The notes under the pieces are model-generated. The model was not told the origin of the DNA. It ran no database searches and saw only the letters and a list, made by a program, of their open reading frames with translations. DNA of 64,000 nucleotides, taken from contig NZ_CP049910.1 in assembly GCF_011305995.1 (NCBI RefSeq), forward strand, positions 806,001-870,000, read 5' to 3'. The translations under genes were made by a program, and so were the position numbers. Position 1 is the first letter of the stretch, and every line of letters begins with the position of its first letter. This document shows, in pieces, positions 47,313 to 56,210 of this stretch. Origin of the DNA: Diaphorobacter sp. HDW4A. GTDB lineage: Bacteria; Pseudomonadota; Gammaproteobacteria; Burkholderiales; Burkholderiaceae_C.

Positions 47313-48514
47313 TGCTGTTCAACACCATCTGGCTGGCGCTGCGCTCCATCCGCCGCAATCTGCTGCGCTCGTTCCTCACGGTGCTCGGCATCGTGATTGG
47401 GGTGAGCGCGGTGATCACCATGGTCACGCTCGGCAACGGCGCGACGCGCGCGGTGCAGGATCAGATTTCGGGCCTCGGCACCAATTTGCTGCAGGTGCGC
47501 CCCGGCCAGCGCATGGGGCCGGGTTCGGCCACCGCGCCCTCGTTCAAGGACACGGATGCCGACATCATCGGGCAACAGATCGGTGGCATTCTGGCGGTAG
47601 CGCCCGAGGCACGCTCTGCCGCCACGCTGGTCGCTGGCGGCCGCAACTGGTCGAGCAGCGTGATTGGCAGCACCAATGCCTGGCTCATCACCGGCAACTG
47701 GTCGCTGGTGCAGGGCAGGGAGTTCACCGCCGATGAAATGAAGGCCGGTTCGGCGGTCTGCGTCATTGGCGAGACGGTGCGCCGCGAGCTCTTCGGCAAG
47801 GATGACGTGCTTGGTGAACGCCTGCGCGTGAAGGCGTTTTCGTGCGAAGTGGTCGGCGTGCTCGGCTCCAAGGGGCAGGGCGCTTTCGGCAACGACCAGG
47901 ACGACATGGTGCTGATTCCGCTGAAGACCATGCAGCGCCGCCTGACCGGCAACACACGGGTGAATACGCTGCTGATTTCGATGCAGGACGAGAGCGATCC
48001 CGAGCGCGTGAAAGCGAGCCTCAACAGCCTGCTGCGCGAGCAGCGCAAACTCGCCAAAGGCGACGAGAACAACTTCAACATTCTCGACACCAAGCAGCTC
48101 GCTGACACGCTCTCGGGCACCACCAAGGTGCTGACCATGCTGCTGGGCGCAGTCGCGGCAGTGAGCCTGCTGGTGGGCGGCATCGGCATCATGAACATCA
48201 TGCTGGTGAGCGTGACCGAGCGCACGCGCGAGATCGGTTTGCGACTGGCGATTGGTGCGCTTGAACGCGACGTACTGCTGCAGTTCCTTATCGAGGCCGT
48301 GGTGCTCGCGGCCATTGGCGGCCTGATCGGCATTGTCCTTGCGACGCTGGCATCGCTCGGTCTCTCGCAGCTCATGCAGGTGCCCTACCTGTTCAGCCCG
48401 GGGGTGAACCTGCTGAGCTTCGTGTTCTCTGCGGCGATTGGTGTGGTGTTCGGCTACTTTCCTGCGCGACGTGCGGCGCGGCTTGATCCGATTGACGCGC
48501 TGCGCCACGAATGA
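47312..48514 (+). CDS. MacB-type ABC transporter permease
   Basis: A 400-residue FtsX/MacB-type permease with four membrane segments: one N-terminal (LRSFLTVLGIVIGVSAVITM), a large MacB-type periplasmic domain, then three near the C-terminus (LLGAVAAVSLLVGGIGIMNIMLVSVTERTREIGLRLAIGA and the final SFVFSAAIGVVFGYFPARRAARLDPIDALR). The reading frame runs from 47126, but ATG at 47312 overlaps the ATPase stop by one base and starts the conserved [16 protein letters not shown]. Confidence 0.92.
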   Translation: MLFNTIWLALRSIRRNLLRSFLTVLGIVIGVSAVITMVTLGNGATRAVQDQISGLGTNLLQVRPGQRMGPGSATAPSFKDTDADIIGQQIGGILAVAPEARSAATLVAGGRNWSSSVIGSTNAWLITGNWSLVQGREFTADEMKAGSAVCVIGETVRRELFGKDDVLGERLRVKAFSCEVVGVLGSKGQGAFGNDQDDMVLIPLKTMQRRLTGNTRVNTLLISMQDESDPERVKASLNSLLREQRKLAKGDENNFNILDTKQLADTLSGTTKVLTMLLGAVAAVSLLVGGIGIMNIMLVSVTERTREIGLRLAIGALERDVLLQFLIEAVVLAAIGGLIGIVLATLASLGLSQLMQVPYLFSPGVNLLSFVFSAAIGVVFGYFPARRAARLDPIDALRHE

Positions 48515-48547
48515 AATCCAGTCATCGGCGGGGCGTACACTTTGTCG

Positions 48548-49711
48548 ATGATCTGGATGAACACACGTGAATGGCTGGAGAAACTGGTGTCCTTCGACAC
48601 CACCAGCCGCAACTCCAACCTGCAACTCATTGAATTCGTGCGCGATGCGTTGGTGACCCAAGGCGCACGCGTTGAACTGATGCACTCGCCCGCAGGCGAC
48701 AAGGCCAATCTGTTCGCGACGCTGCCCGCAGCCGATGGCGCAACGGAGGGCGGCATCGTGCTCTCGGGCCATACCGATGTGGTGCCCGTGGACGGCCAGC
48801 AATGGGATAGCCAGCCCTTCGCGCTGACCGAGCGCGATGGCCGCCTCTACGGACGCGGAAGTTGCGACATGAAGGGCTTCATCGCCGCAGGGCTCGCGCT
48901 AGTGCCCGAATTCATGGCGATGCCTCGCACCAAGCCACTGCATTTCGCACTGTCATACGACGAAGAAGTGGGCTGCGTGGGCGCGCCGGTGATGCTCAAA
49001 GAGCTCCAACTGCGCGGCGCGAAATTCGACGGCTGCGTGGTGGGAGAGCCCACGAGCATGCAGGTCGTCGTGGCCAACAAGGGCATCAACGTACATCGCT
49101 GTCGCGTGCACGGCCGGGCAGCGCATTCATCGCTCACGCCGAACGGCACGAACGCCATCGAATACGCCGCCCGCCTGATCTGCCGCATTCGCGACATCGC
49201 CGATCACTTCAAGGAACACGGTCCCTACGACGAGTTCTTCGACGTGCCGTTCACGACAATGACGACCAACCAGATTCAGGGCGGAATTGCGATCAACACC
49301 ATCCCCGATCTCTGCGAATTCGTCTACGAATTCCGCAACTTGCCCGGTATGTCGGCCGAACGCATCCAAAGCGAAGTCGATGCCTACGTGCAGACGGAAC
49401 TGCTGCCCCGCATGCGCAAGGAATTCGCCGACGCCCGCATCGACATAGAAATCGGCGCCAACGCCCCGGCCTTCGACGCATCCGAAGATGCCGCCATCAC
49501 CCAACTCGTGCGCGCACTCACCGCAGACCAGCACAAACGCAAGGTGGCCTACGCCACCGAAGCTGGGCTGTTCCTCAACATGGGCATCCCCACGGTAGTG
49601 TGCGGCCCGGGCTCGATAGAGCAAGCGCACAAACCGAACGAGTATGTAGATATCGAACAGCTCGAATCATGCGAGCGTTTCTTGCGAAAGATAGGGCAAT
49701 CGCTGGTCTAA
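48548..49711 (+). CDS. argE: Acetylornithine deacetylase ArgE
   Basis: A 387-residue M20-family metallohydrolase that removes acetate from N-acetylornithine in arginine synthesis. Zn-ligand motifs are VLSGHTDVVPVDGQ, YGRGSCDMKGFIA and SYDEEVGCVGAPVM, with GEPTSMQVVVANKG and the dimerisation-domain AHSSLTP. The final PTVVCGPGSIEQAHKPNEYV is diagnostic of ArgE/DapE relatives. A TTG start at 48542 or ATG at 48557 are also possible. It is preceded by the efflux operon at 33 bp. Confidence 0.92.
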   Translation: MIWMNTREWLEKLVSFDTTSRNSNLQLIEFVRDALVTQGARVELMHSPAGDKANLFATLPAADGATEGGIVLSGHTDVVPVDGQQWDSQPFALTERDGRLYGRGSCDMKGFIAAGLALVPEFMAMPRTKPLHFALSYDEEVGCVGAPVMLKELQLRGAKFDGCVVGEPTSMQVVVANKGINVHRCRVHGRAAHSSLTPNGTNAIEYAARLICRIRDIADHFKEHGPYDEFFDVPFTTMTTNQIQGGIAINTIPDLCEFVYEFRNLPGMSAERIQSEVDAYVQTELLPRMRKEFADARIDIEIGANAPAFDASEDAAITQLVRALTADQHKRKVAYATEAGLFLNMGIPTVVCGPGSIEQAHKPNEYVDIEQLESCERFLRKIGQSLV

Positions 49712-49724
49712 AAAAGAAAAAGAA

Positions 49725-49748
49725 AAAGGCGGTCCGAAAACCGCCTTT
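49725..49748 (+). terminator. Rho-independent terminator downstream of argE
   Basis: AAAGGCGGT-CCGAAA-ACCGCCTTT forms a 9-bp stem 13 bp after the argE stop. A long A-run precedes it, so on the minus strand it is followed by a long T-tract and would also terminate the convergent Hsp20 gene. Confidence 0.85.
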
Positions 49749-49791
49749 CCCTTGCTATATGAATTGTCTCGATGAATGAAGAAAGAACGCC

Positions 49792-50178
49792 TCAGTTGAT
49801 CGTGAGCTGCACACTCTTGTCGACAGGCGCAAGCTTGGAAAGCGTCAGCGTCAAAACCCCATTTTCGAGTTTTGCAGTGCTGGCAGCGGTGTCGATCTCA
49901 TCCGCCAGCTCCCAGCTGCTGCGAACACTGCGCGGTGCGCCTTCAATGCTGGTCAGGTGCACTTGCTTGCCCTCGATGCGGATCTGCAGCTGTTCGCGGG
50001 TCAAGCCCGGAACGTCGAGTTGCAGCGTGACAGCACCATTGTCATCCTTGCTCACATGGACATTCTTGTCGGGTGCGGCAGTCTGCAATGTGCTGCGCAG
50101 AAAGCGCTGCACAGCCTCGTCGGAAACGCGAGGGATACCAAATGCTGCATGACGGCCGATAACGGGTGCGAAAATCAT
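49792..50178 (-). CDS. Hsp20/alpha-crystallin family small heat-shock protein
   Basis: A 128-residue small heat-shock protein. The alpha-crystallin domain spans about residues 38-125: VHVSKDDNGAVTLQLDVPGLTREQLQIRIEGKQ, then KLENGVLTLTLSKL. It lacks the usual long N-terminal arm and IXI tail, so it is a short member. The ATG at 50178 is preceded by CAGGAG. It is expected to act as an ATP-independent chaperone. No sigma-32 promoter was evident. Confidence 0.85.
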   Translation of the reverse strand: MIFAPVIGRHAAFGIPRVSDEAVQRFLRSTLQTAAPDKNVHVSKDDNGAVTLQLDVPGLTREQLQIRIEGKQVHLTSIEGAPRSVRSSWELADEIDTAASTAKLENGVLTLTLSKLAPVDKSVQLTIN

Positions 50179-50312
50179 CTCTAGACTCCTGTGGGATTCA
50201 GAACATTTTTTGAACATGTCGCGCGCTTGTTGAGAAAATGGGAGAGAAGTCAGGCATTTCAAGAGCCATGTCTGCCAAATTTTTTAGATCGCCTCGTGCG
50301 ACCCAGTTTTGT

Positions 50313-51134
50313 ATGCTTCAACCACGTTACTCTTTCTGGCTGGCTGCCAGCGTTGCAGTCAGCTCCGTCCTGTTGGTCGGATGTTCCTCGCTGCCCACTT
50401 CCATGCCCGGTCTTGATCGCCAGGCCGCTCCTTTCAGTCCGGCTGATTTTGACAACACCAGCATGTACACCCGGCATGTCAACGCGTCACAAACCAAGAC
50501 CTGCGAGGCCGCGCGTCGTGCGTTGCTCAGTCAGGGCTATCTGGTGAACACGGCTACCGACGAGCTGGTGTCCGGGCGCAAATATTTCCAGCCGAACAAT
50601 GAGATTCACTACCAGGTCGAGATGCGCGTCGTATGCGCCCCCGAAGGCAAGAGCGACGAGAAGACCGCCGCCTATGCCAGTGCGCTGCAGGATCGCTATG
50701 TGATCAAGAAGATCAACAACTCCGCATCGCTCGGCGTGGGCGCGATTGGCTCCTTGTCGCTGCCGGTAAGCGCCACAGAGGACACACTGGTCAAGGTGGG
50801 CAGCGAGACCGTGGCCGACCCGCGCTTCTATGAGCTGTTCTTCCAGTTGTTCGACCGCTACGTGCCGGTGGCGTCTAAGAGCGCGCCATCGCCGAACTCC
50901 GAATCGCAGGCCCGTGCCATCATGGATCTGCAATCGGACGCCGGAGTCCAATCCTACAAGCCGACAAGGACGCAGACACCTGCTTCACCGGTGACGGTGG
51001 AAGTCGTGCCCATCGCCACTCCGGTGACCGCACCCGTGACGGTGCAGAAGGCACAGCCCATTCAGGAGGCACCCTTGCCCGAGCTTGTCGCTCCAGAACA
51101 ACCAGCGGCAGAAGCACCTGCCAAGGCGGATTGA
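50313..51134 (+). CDS. DUF2242 family lipoprotein
   Basis: A protein of about 273 residues with signal peptide and lipobox LVGC (SSVLLVGCSSLPTSM). The mature part contains HVNASQTKTCEAARRALLSQGY and SGRKYFQPNNEIHYQVEMRVVC, fitting the DUF2242 family; function unknown. The C-terminal 70 residues are Pro/Ala/Val-rich and low in complexity. The ATG at 50313 gives the most typical lipoprotein signal; the frame is open from 50238, and 50268 is another candidate. Confidence 0.8.
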   Translation: MLQPRYSFWLAASVAVSSVLLVGCSSLPTSMPGLDRQAAPFSPADFDNTSMYTRHVNASQTKTCEAARRALLSQGYLVNTATDELVSGRKYFQPNNEIHYQVEMRVVCAPEGKSDEKTAAYASALQDRYVIKKINNSASLGVGAIGSLSLPVSATEDTLVKVGSETVADPRFYELFFQLFDRYVPVASKSAPSPNSESQARAIMDLQSDAGVQSYKPTRTQTPASPVTVEVVPIATPVTAPVTVQKAQPIQEAPLPELVAPEQPAAEAPAKAD

Positions 51135-51140
51135 TCCCCT

Positions 51141-52424
51141 ATGAACACGTCCCGTCGTTCGGCCTTGAAGGCCGGTACTCTCGCACTCGGTGCAGGCATC
51201 GCTTCGCTTTCGATATCGACGTCCGCTCGGGCGGCTGGTGGTGTGGGTGCCACGCCGCTCAAGCTGGCGATGGTGGAAAGCCTGTCCGGCCCGTTCGCCA
51301 ACACGGGCGAGGCGGTGCTGCGCAACATCGCATGGGCCATCGAGCGCGTGAATGCGCGCAGCGGCGCTCGCCTGCAACTGCAGCGCTACGACAGCAAAGG
51401 CCAGAACGAAGAAGCGCTCGCGGCACTGCGTGCAGCCATCGACGACGGTGCGCGCGTGATCCTACAGGGCAACTCGTCGGCCACGGCGTCAGTGCTGATC
51501 GACGCGATCAACAAGCACAACGAGCGTGAGCCCGACAAGCGCGTGCTGTTCCTCAACTATTCGGCGGTAGAGCCTTCGCTCACCAACGAGAAATGCAGCT
51601 TTTGGCATTTCCGTTTCGACGCCCATGCCAACATGCGCATCGCCGCGCTGATGGATGTGATCCGCGAGGACAAGGCGCTCAAGGGCGTCTACCTGATCGG
51701 TCAGGACTACAGCTTCGGTCAGGCCGTGCTGCGCGAGGCGCGCGAGCAGCTCGCGTCGCAACGCCCGGACGTGAAGGTGCTCGCGCAGGAGCTGCACCCG
51801 ATGGGCCGCGTGAAGGACTTCGCACCCTATGCCGTGAAGATCAAGGCGAGTGGCGCGCAGGCTGTCATCACCGGCAACTGGGGCAACGACTTGACGCTGC
51901 TCGTGAAGGCCGCGCGTGACGTGGGCTTCGAGGGCATGTTCTACACCTTCTACGGCAACGCGCTCGGCGCACCCGCGGCACTCGGCGATGCGGGCGTGGG
52001 CAAGGTCATCGCGGTGGCCGACTGGCTGCCCAATGTGCAAACCGCGGAAAGCGAGGCCTTCTACAAGGCCTTTCGCACGCGCTTTCCCAAGCCTCAGGAC
52101 GACTACGTCCACATGCGTATGCAGCTCATGATCGAGTCGCTTGCCCAAGCCATTGAGCGCGCGCAGACCACGAGCGATGTGGTTGCCATCGCGCGCCAGC
52201 TTGAGAACGCGGATGTGACGCTCTATGGCCGCCGTGGTCGCATGCGCGCGGCGGATCACCAGTTCCAGCAGAACCTCGTCGTTGGCATGATGGAAAAAAT
52301 GGGCTCGCTCGGCGTGAAGTTCGACGTGGAAGGTTCGGGTTACGGCTTTCGCGTGATCCGCGAAATTCCTGCCGAAAAGGCCGAGCAGCCCACGACCTGC
52401 AAGATGGTGCGGCCCGCCGCTTGA
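51141..52424 (+). CDS. Branched-chain amino-acid/amide ABC transporter substrate-binding protein
   Basis: A 427-residue periplasmic binding protein of the Leu/Ile/Val-urea (Peripla_BP_6) family. The N-terminal MNTSRRSALKAGTLALGAG is a Tat-like signal (twin Arg), ending near STSARAAGG. The mature part has LKLAMVESLSGPFANTGEAV, VILQGNSSATASVL and LIGQDYSFGQAVL. It starts 6 bp after the lipoprotein gene. No Liv permease or ATPase is nearby, so it is an orphan whose ligand cannot be predicted. Confidence 0.88.
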   Translation: MNTSRRSALKAGTLALGAGIASLSISTSARAAGGVGATPLKLAMVESLSGPFANTGEAVLRNIAWAIERVNARSGARLQLQRYDSKGQNEEALAALRAAIDDGARVILQGNSSATASVLIDAINKHNEREPDKRVLFLNYSAVEPSLTNEKCSFWHFRFDAHANMRIAALMDVIREDKALKGVYLIGQDYSFGQAVLREAREQLASQRPDVKVLAQELHPMGRVKDFAPYAVKIKASGAQAVITGNWGNDLTLLVKAARDVGFEGMFYTFYGNALGAPAALGDAGVGKVIAVADWLPNVQTAESEAFYKAFRTRFPKPQDDYVHMRMQLMIESLAQAIERAQTTSDVVAIARQLENADVTLYGRRGRMRAADHQFQQNLVVGMMEKMGSLGVKFDVEGSGYGFRVIREIPAEKAEQPTTCKMVRPAA

Positions 52425-52461
52425 CGAGGCACGTGGGTCGATGAACGACAAGGAGTGATCT

Positions 52462-52977
52462 ATGCGTTCTTCGAGTCAGCAATGGATGGCACTGAGCGGT
52501 TTGCTCTTCGCGGTCGCGGTGCATGCGCAGACTGCGGGTGAGCTTGAGCTGCGCAATCGTTTCGATGACCCGTTCTTTCAGATCTCGAACGATCTTGCCG
52601 ATTGTCCCGAGCCGTTGGGGCCACGCATCACGGCGACCGAGCTGCGCGCTCAGGAACATCACCGCGTCGAGCGCGGCACGAGCTGCTGGCTTGCCGGGCA
52701 ATGCAGCCGACACAACTCCTACCTCTACGATCAGGACATTGCGAAGGCCTTCAAATCGGCCTGGACACAACGTTCCCCGGTGTCGCAGACGACATTGTGG
52801 ATGACGGTCCAGGCGCGCGTGGTGTATCTGGAAGGCTGCATCTCAGCGCCCGAACAGGCCCGCGTGCTGGAACAGTTCGCTCAAGGGATTCAGGACGTGC
52901 AACTGGGCGTGGCGGCGGTGTTTCAACCGGCGAGCGGGACTCCGCCCTACAAGCTTTGGCCTTCAGCGCGTCGCTGA
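52462..52977 (+). CDS. Secreted BON-like domain protein
   Basis: A 171-residue protein with a signal peptide (MALSGLLFAVAVHAQTAG). Residues about 110-155 look like half of a BON domain (ARVVYLEGCISAPEQARVL followed by GIQDVQLGVAAVF). The central part has four Cys (DCPEPL, TSCWLAGQC, GCISAP), which could form disulfides. AAGGAG lies 8 bp upstream of the ATG. Function unknown. Its stop is 6 bp from the convergent mltB stop. Confidence 0.65.
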   Translation: MRSSSQQWMALSGLLFAVAVHAQTAGELELRNRFDDPFFQISNDLADCPEPLGPRITATELRAQEHHRVERGTSCWLAGQCSRHNSYLYDQDIAKAFKSAWTQRSPVSQTTLWMTVQARVVYLEGCISAPEQARVLEQFAQGIQDVQLGVAAVFQPASGTPPYKLWPSARR

Positions 52978-52983
52978 AGGACT

Positions 52984-54099
52984 TCACTGGGCTGGCAGTT
53001 TGGTTTCCATCGCCGCAGCCTGCACCGCTGTGCCGAGTTTCGTTACCGCCATCGCGTAATAGCGCGACGGGTTGTAGCGCGTGAGGGCGCGCAGGTTGCC
53101 TGTGGCTGCAATCCAAGTGGAAGGGCGCTCGCGGTTTTCCAGCTCGACCAGTGCTAGCGGCGTGTCGGGTGAAAGACGCTGTGCGCAGTCGCTTTGCAGA
53201 TGGATGTCATGTTCTTCGAGCGCTGTCATGGTGTGCATGGGCTGAAGGCCGCCAGTGGCAAGTGACGACGATGGCGTCGTCGCGAGATCGGTAGCGCAGT
53301 ACACGGGTTGGCCCGCAGACCAGCCATGCGCCTTCAGATAGTTCGCGACCGAGCCAATCGCATCGCTTGCGCTCCACAGGTCGATGGCCCCGTCGTGGTC
53401 AAAGTCCACGCCATATTGCGCCCAACTGGATGGCATGAATTGGGGCAGCCCCATGTCACCCGCATAGCTGCCGCGTGGCTCGCGCGGATCGGTGCCTTGC
53501 GCATGCATGAGCTGCAGGAATTGCTCGAGTTCGGCAATGAAATACGCGCGGCGTTCGGCCGCGCGCGGGTGGGCTTCGGGGAACTCGACGGCCAGCGTGA
53601 CCAGCGCGTCGAGCACGCGGATGCGGCCAGTCTGCTGGCCCCAGAGGGTCTCCATGCCGAGGACGCCCGCGATGATGCTGGCGGGCACGCCGTATTCGGC
53701 CTCGGCACGCTCCAGCGCTGTGGCGTTTTCCTGCCAGAAGCGCACTCCGGTGCGGATGCGGATCGGCTCAACGAAGCGGGCGCGGTAGGCCTGCCAGTTC
53801 TTTCTGGCATGTGCGCGAGGGGCGGGCAGCACCAGTTGCTTGATCGGCTCGACGGCACGCGCCGCGCCGACGGCTTGGCGAGTCCATTGCGGATCGAGCG
53901 AGGCATGTTCGGCGATGCGCTCCGCCAGCTCCATCGCGCGCGGGTCACGAGCGAAATAGCGCGGCGCTGAAGGCTTTGCGCGTGGCGTGGCGGGCGCTAC
54001 AAGCCAGTCGGGCATGCGGGCCACGATGACGGTGCCCAGCGCCGCCATGCCTGCCAGCGCTAGCACGGCGGTGGCGATGGCGACCGGCAGTGCTCTCAT
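52984..54099 (-). CDS. mltB: Membrane-bound lytic murein transglycosylase B
   Basis: A 371-residue lytic transglycosylase that cleaves peptidoglycan with 1,6-anhydro products. Catalytic Glu150 is in AGVLGMETLWGQQTGR; RGSYAGDMGLPQFMPSSWAQYGVDFDHDG is the family core. The N-terminus has one hydrophobic anchor (AIATAVLALAGMAALGTVIVA) without a lipobox. The ATG at 54099 overlaps the tgpA stop by ATGA, so it is the last gene of the moxR operon; the frame is open further upstream to 54237. Confidence 0.88.
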   Translation of the reverse strand: MRALPVAIATAVLALAGMAALGTVIVARMPDWLVAPATPRAKPSAPRYFARDPRAMELAERIAEHASLDPQWTRQAVGAARAVEPIKQLVLPAPRAHARKNWQAYRARFVEPIRIRTGVRFWQENATALERAEAEYGVPASIIAGVLGMETLWGQQTGRIRVLDALVTLAVEFPEAHPRAAERRAYFIAELEQFLQLMHAQGTDPREPRGSYAGDMGLPQFMPSSWAQYGVDFDHDGAIDLWSASDAIGSVANYLKAHGWSAGQPVYCATDLATTPSSSLATGGLQPMHTMTALEEHDIHLQSDCAQRLSPDTPLALVELENRERPSTWIAATGNLRALTRYNPSRYYAMAVTKLGTAVQAAAMETKLPAQ

Positions 54100-56210
54100 G
54101 CGCGGGTGGGTCGTGCGGGCGTGCTCGTCGCAGTGGAGGAACCCGGCCAGGACAGTCCGCGCAAATCGCGTTGCAGTTGCGAGAGCGCGGCTTCGGGCTT
54201 CTCTGCGTAGCGGGCCTGATCCACGCGCAGCAACCATTGTGCGACAGGCTCAAGCGAGGCATCTGCACGCTCGGTGCGAATGCGCCGCGCCATGCTGCGG
54301 GGCGGCAGGTGGACCGGCAGGTCGATGCCGAGTTTGACGAGCCTTTGCCGAGCTATCTGGAGCATACGTTGCCACGGGTCCTGATGGTTCTTTTCCCACA
54401 GCGACCAAGCCACGCCGATCAGCGCGGACAGCCCGGCGATGAGGCCGAGCAGGCGCGCCAGATCCTGCCATGAGGGAGTCTCGAAGCCGAGCGAGCGCAG
54501 CAGATTGAGCTGACGCTCCTGCGTGTAGTTCAGCACCCACTGATTCCAGCGGTTGTTCACCGCTTCCCAGGCTGCACGCATCTGTGTGAGCATGGTGGGG
54601 CTGATGACGGTGTCCATCGCGTCGCCGAATATGCCGCGTGGTGTCTGCAGACGGCGGTATTCACCCACACGCGACGGCATCACGGCCCCGGTGGGATCGA
54701 CGCGCATCCAGCCGCGACTCTCGATCCACACTTCCGTCCACGCATGGGCGTCGGCTTGGCGCACGGTCCAGTAGCCGTCGTAGCCGTTGACTTCTCCGCC
54801 CTGGTATCCAGACACCATGCGCGCGGGGATGTCGAGGCCGCGCATCAATACCACGAAGGCCGAGGCGATGTGCTCGCAGAAGCCCATCTTGCTGTCGAAC
54901 CAGAATTCATCGGCACTGTGCGTGCCGGTCAGTCCTGGCTCGAGCGTGTAGGTGTAGCCGCCGGTGCGCAAGCGTTGCAGCGCGGCGTTTACATAGGCCA
55001 TGTTGCCCTTGCCCTGCAGTGTGGGGTCGGCGCGCATCTGCTGGGCGAGCTCCAGCGTGCGTGGGTTGAAGCCGTGGGGCAGTTGCACGAAGGGTTTGAG
55101 CTCCTTGGTGCGCTCGGTCGGCCCGCTGCTGAAGTCGATATGGCTCTCTGCGGTGTAACGCAGCACGTTCACGATGGGGCGGTTCGCGATCCACTGCAGC
55201 GACGGCGTCATCCGTGCGCGCATCTCTGCGGGCAGCACCGGGGGGGTGTCCGCCGCGTCGAGCAGCAGCAGCCAGCTGCGGCGATTGGCCTCCATGGTCA
55301 CTTCGTATTTGATCGACTCGCCGCGCACGGTGAGCTGTGTGGGGGACGCTCCACCGCCGTTGTTGGCGCGCGCTTCGTAGGTGCTGCCTGCAAACCATTC
55401 CTGTCCGTTGAAGTACGACAACACCGGACCACGGAAATACAGATGGCGTTGATCGGGTGGGCGGCCGCCCGGCGTGTCGAACTTGATGCGCATGGCCACG
55501 CTCTCGTCGAGCACCAGTGAGGCCATGCTGCCGATCTTCATCTCGTCCGAGAGGCCGCTGCGGCCTCTGGGGTCTTCTCCCGGCATACCCCACAGCGGTG
55601 CCATGCGCGGAAACAGCATAAACAGCACCAGCATGATGGGCGCGCCGAGCAGGGACATCCAGGCCGCCGTGCGCATGCTCTGCGCAAGCGGCGGTTTGCC
55701 AACGGGCATGTTGGAGTTGATGAGCGCGGTGAGCAAGCCCAGCAGGCCGAGCAGCATCACCATGGCCACCAGCAGCGACTGCGAGAAGAAGAAGTTGGCG
55801 AGCAGCGTGAAGAAGCCGAGAAAGAAGATCACCATCGCGTCGCGCCGCGCGCGCAGCTCAAGCGTCTTGAGCACCAGCAGCATGATGATCAGCGTGACCC
55901 CTGCATCGCGTCCGACGATGGTTTTGTGCGAGACGATGGTCAGCACCAGCGCGATCAGCAGCAGGCCACCCTTGATCCAGCGGTTGGGCAGCGGGCGCTG
56001 GGTCCATGCGAGCCAGGCGCGCCACAGCAGCAGCGCGTAGGCGAACGGCATGGTCCAGACCGGCACATGCGGCGTGAGCGGCGAGATCACCCAGCCGACC
56101 ACGAGCAGCAGCCACAGCGTGTCGCGGGTTTCGCGTGGAAGCGAGCTCAGGCGCTGGACCAGCGTGGTCGTTGCGGATGAATGGGAGCGAGTGGACGGAA
56201 TGTTCAGCAC
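54096..56210 (-). CDS. tgpA: TgpA-type membrane transglutaminase (DUF3488)
   Basis: A 704-residue membrane protein. About six N-terminal membrane segments (LLLVVGWVISPL to LVAMVMLLGLLGLLTALI, then GAPIMLVLFMLFPRM) precede a periplasmic transglutaminase-like domain with catalytic Cys445 in GFCEHIASAFVVLMRGLDIPARM, His in ADAHAWTEVW and Asp in RVDPTGAV. A late membrane segment (LARLLGLIAGLSALIGVAW) and a cytoplasmic tail follow. The GTG start at 56210 overlaps the DUF58 stop by 7 bp. Pseudomonas TgpA is essential; the substrate is unknown. Confidence 0.88.
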   Translation of the reverse strand: MLNIPSTRSHSSATTTLVQRLSSLPRETRDTLWLLLVVGWVISPLTPHVPVWTMPFAYALLLWRAWLAWTQRPLPNRWIKGGLLLIALVLTIVSHKTIVGRDAGVTLIIMLLVLKTLELRARRDAMVIFFLGFFTLLANFFFSQSLLVAMVMLLGLLGLLTALINSNMPVGKPPLAQSMRTAAWMSLLGAPIMLVLFMLFPRMAPLWGMPGEDPRGRSGLSDEMKIGSMASLVLDESVAMRIKFDTPGGRPPDQRHLYFRGPVLSYFNGQEWFAGSTYEARANNGGGASPTQLTVRGESIKYEVTMEANRRSWLLLLDAADTPPVLPAEMRARMTPSLQWIANRPIVNVLRYTAESHIDFSSGPTERTKELKPFVQLPHGFNPRTLELAQQMRADPTLQGKGNMAYVNAALQRLRTGGYTYTLEPGLTGTHSADEFWFDSKMGFCEHIASAFVVLMRGLDIPARMVSGYQGGEVNGYDGYWTVRQADAHAWTEVWIESRGWMRVDPTGAVMPSRVGEYRRLQTPRGIFGDAMDTVISPTMLTQMRAAWEAVNNRWNQWVLNYTQERQLNLLRSLGFETPSWQDLARLLGLIAGLSALIGVAWSLWEKNHQDPWQRMLQIARQRLVKLGIDLPVHLPPRSMARRIRTERADASLEPVAQWLLRVDQARYAEKPEAALSQLQRDLRGLSWPGSSTATSTPARPTRA

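Noticed and set aside
47213..48802. A 529-residue minus-strand open frame opposite the MacB-type permease and argE start
   Set aside because: It spans two real genes and the gap between them with no domain or start signal.
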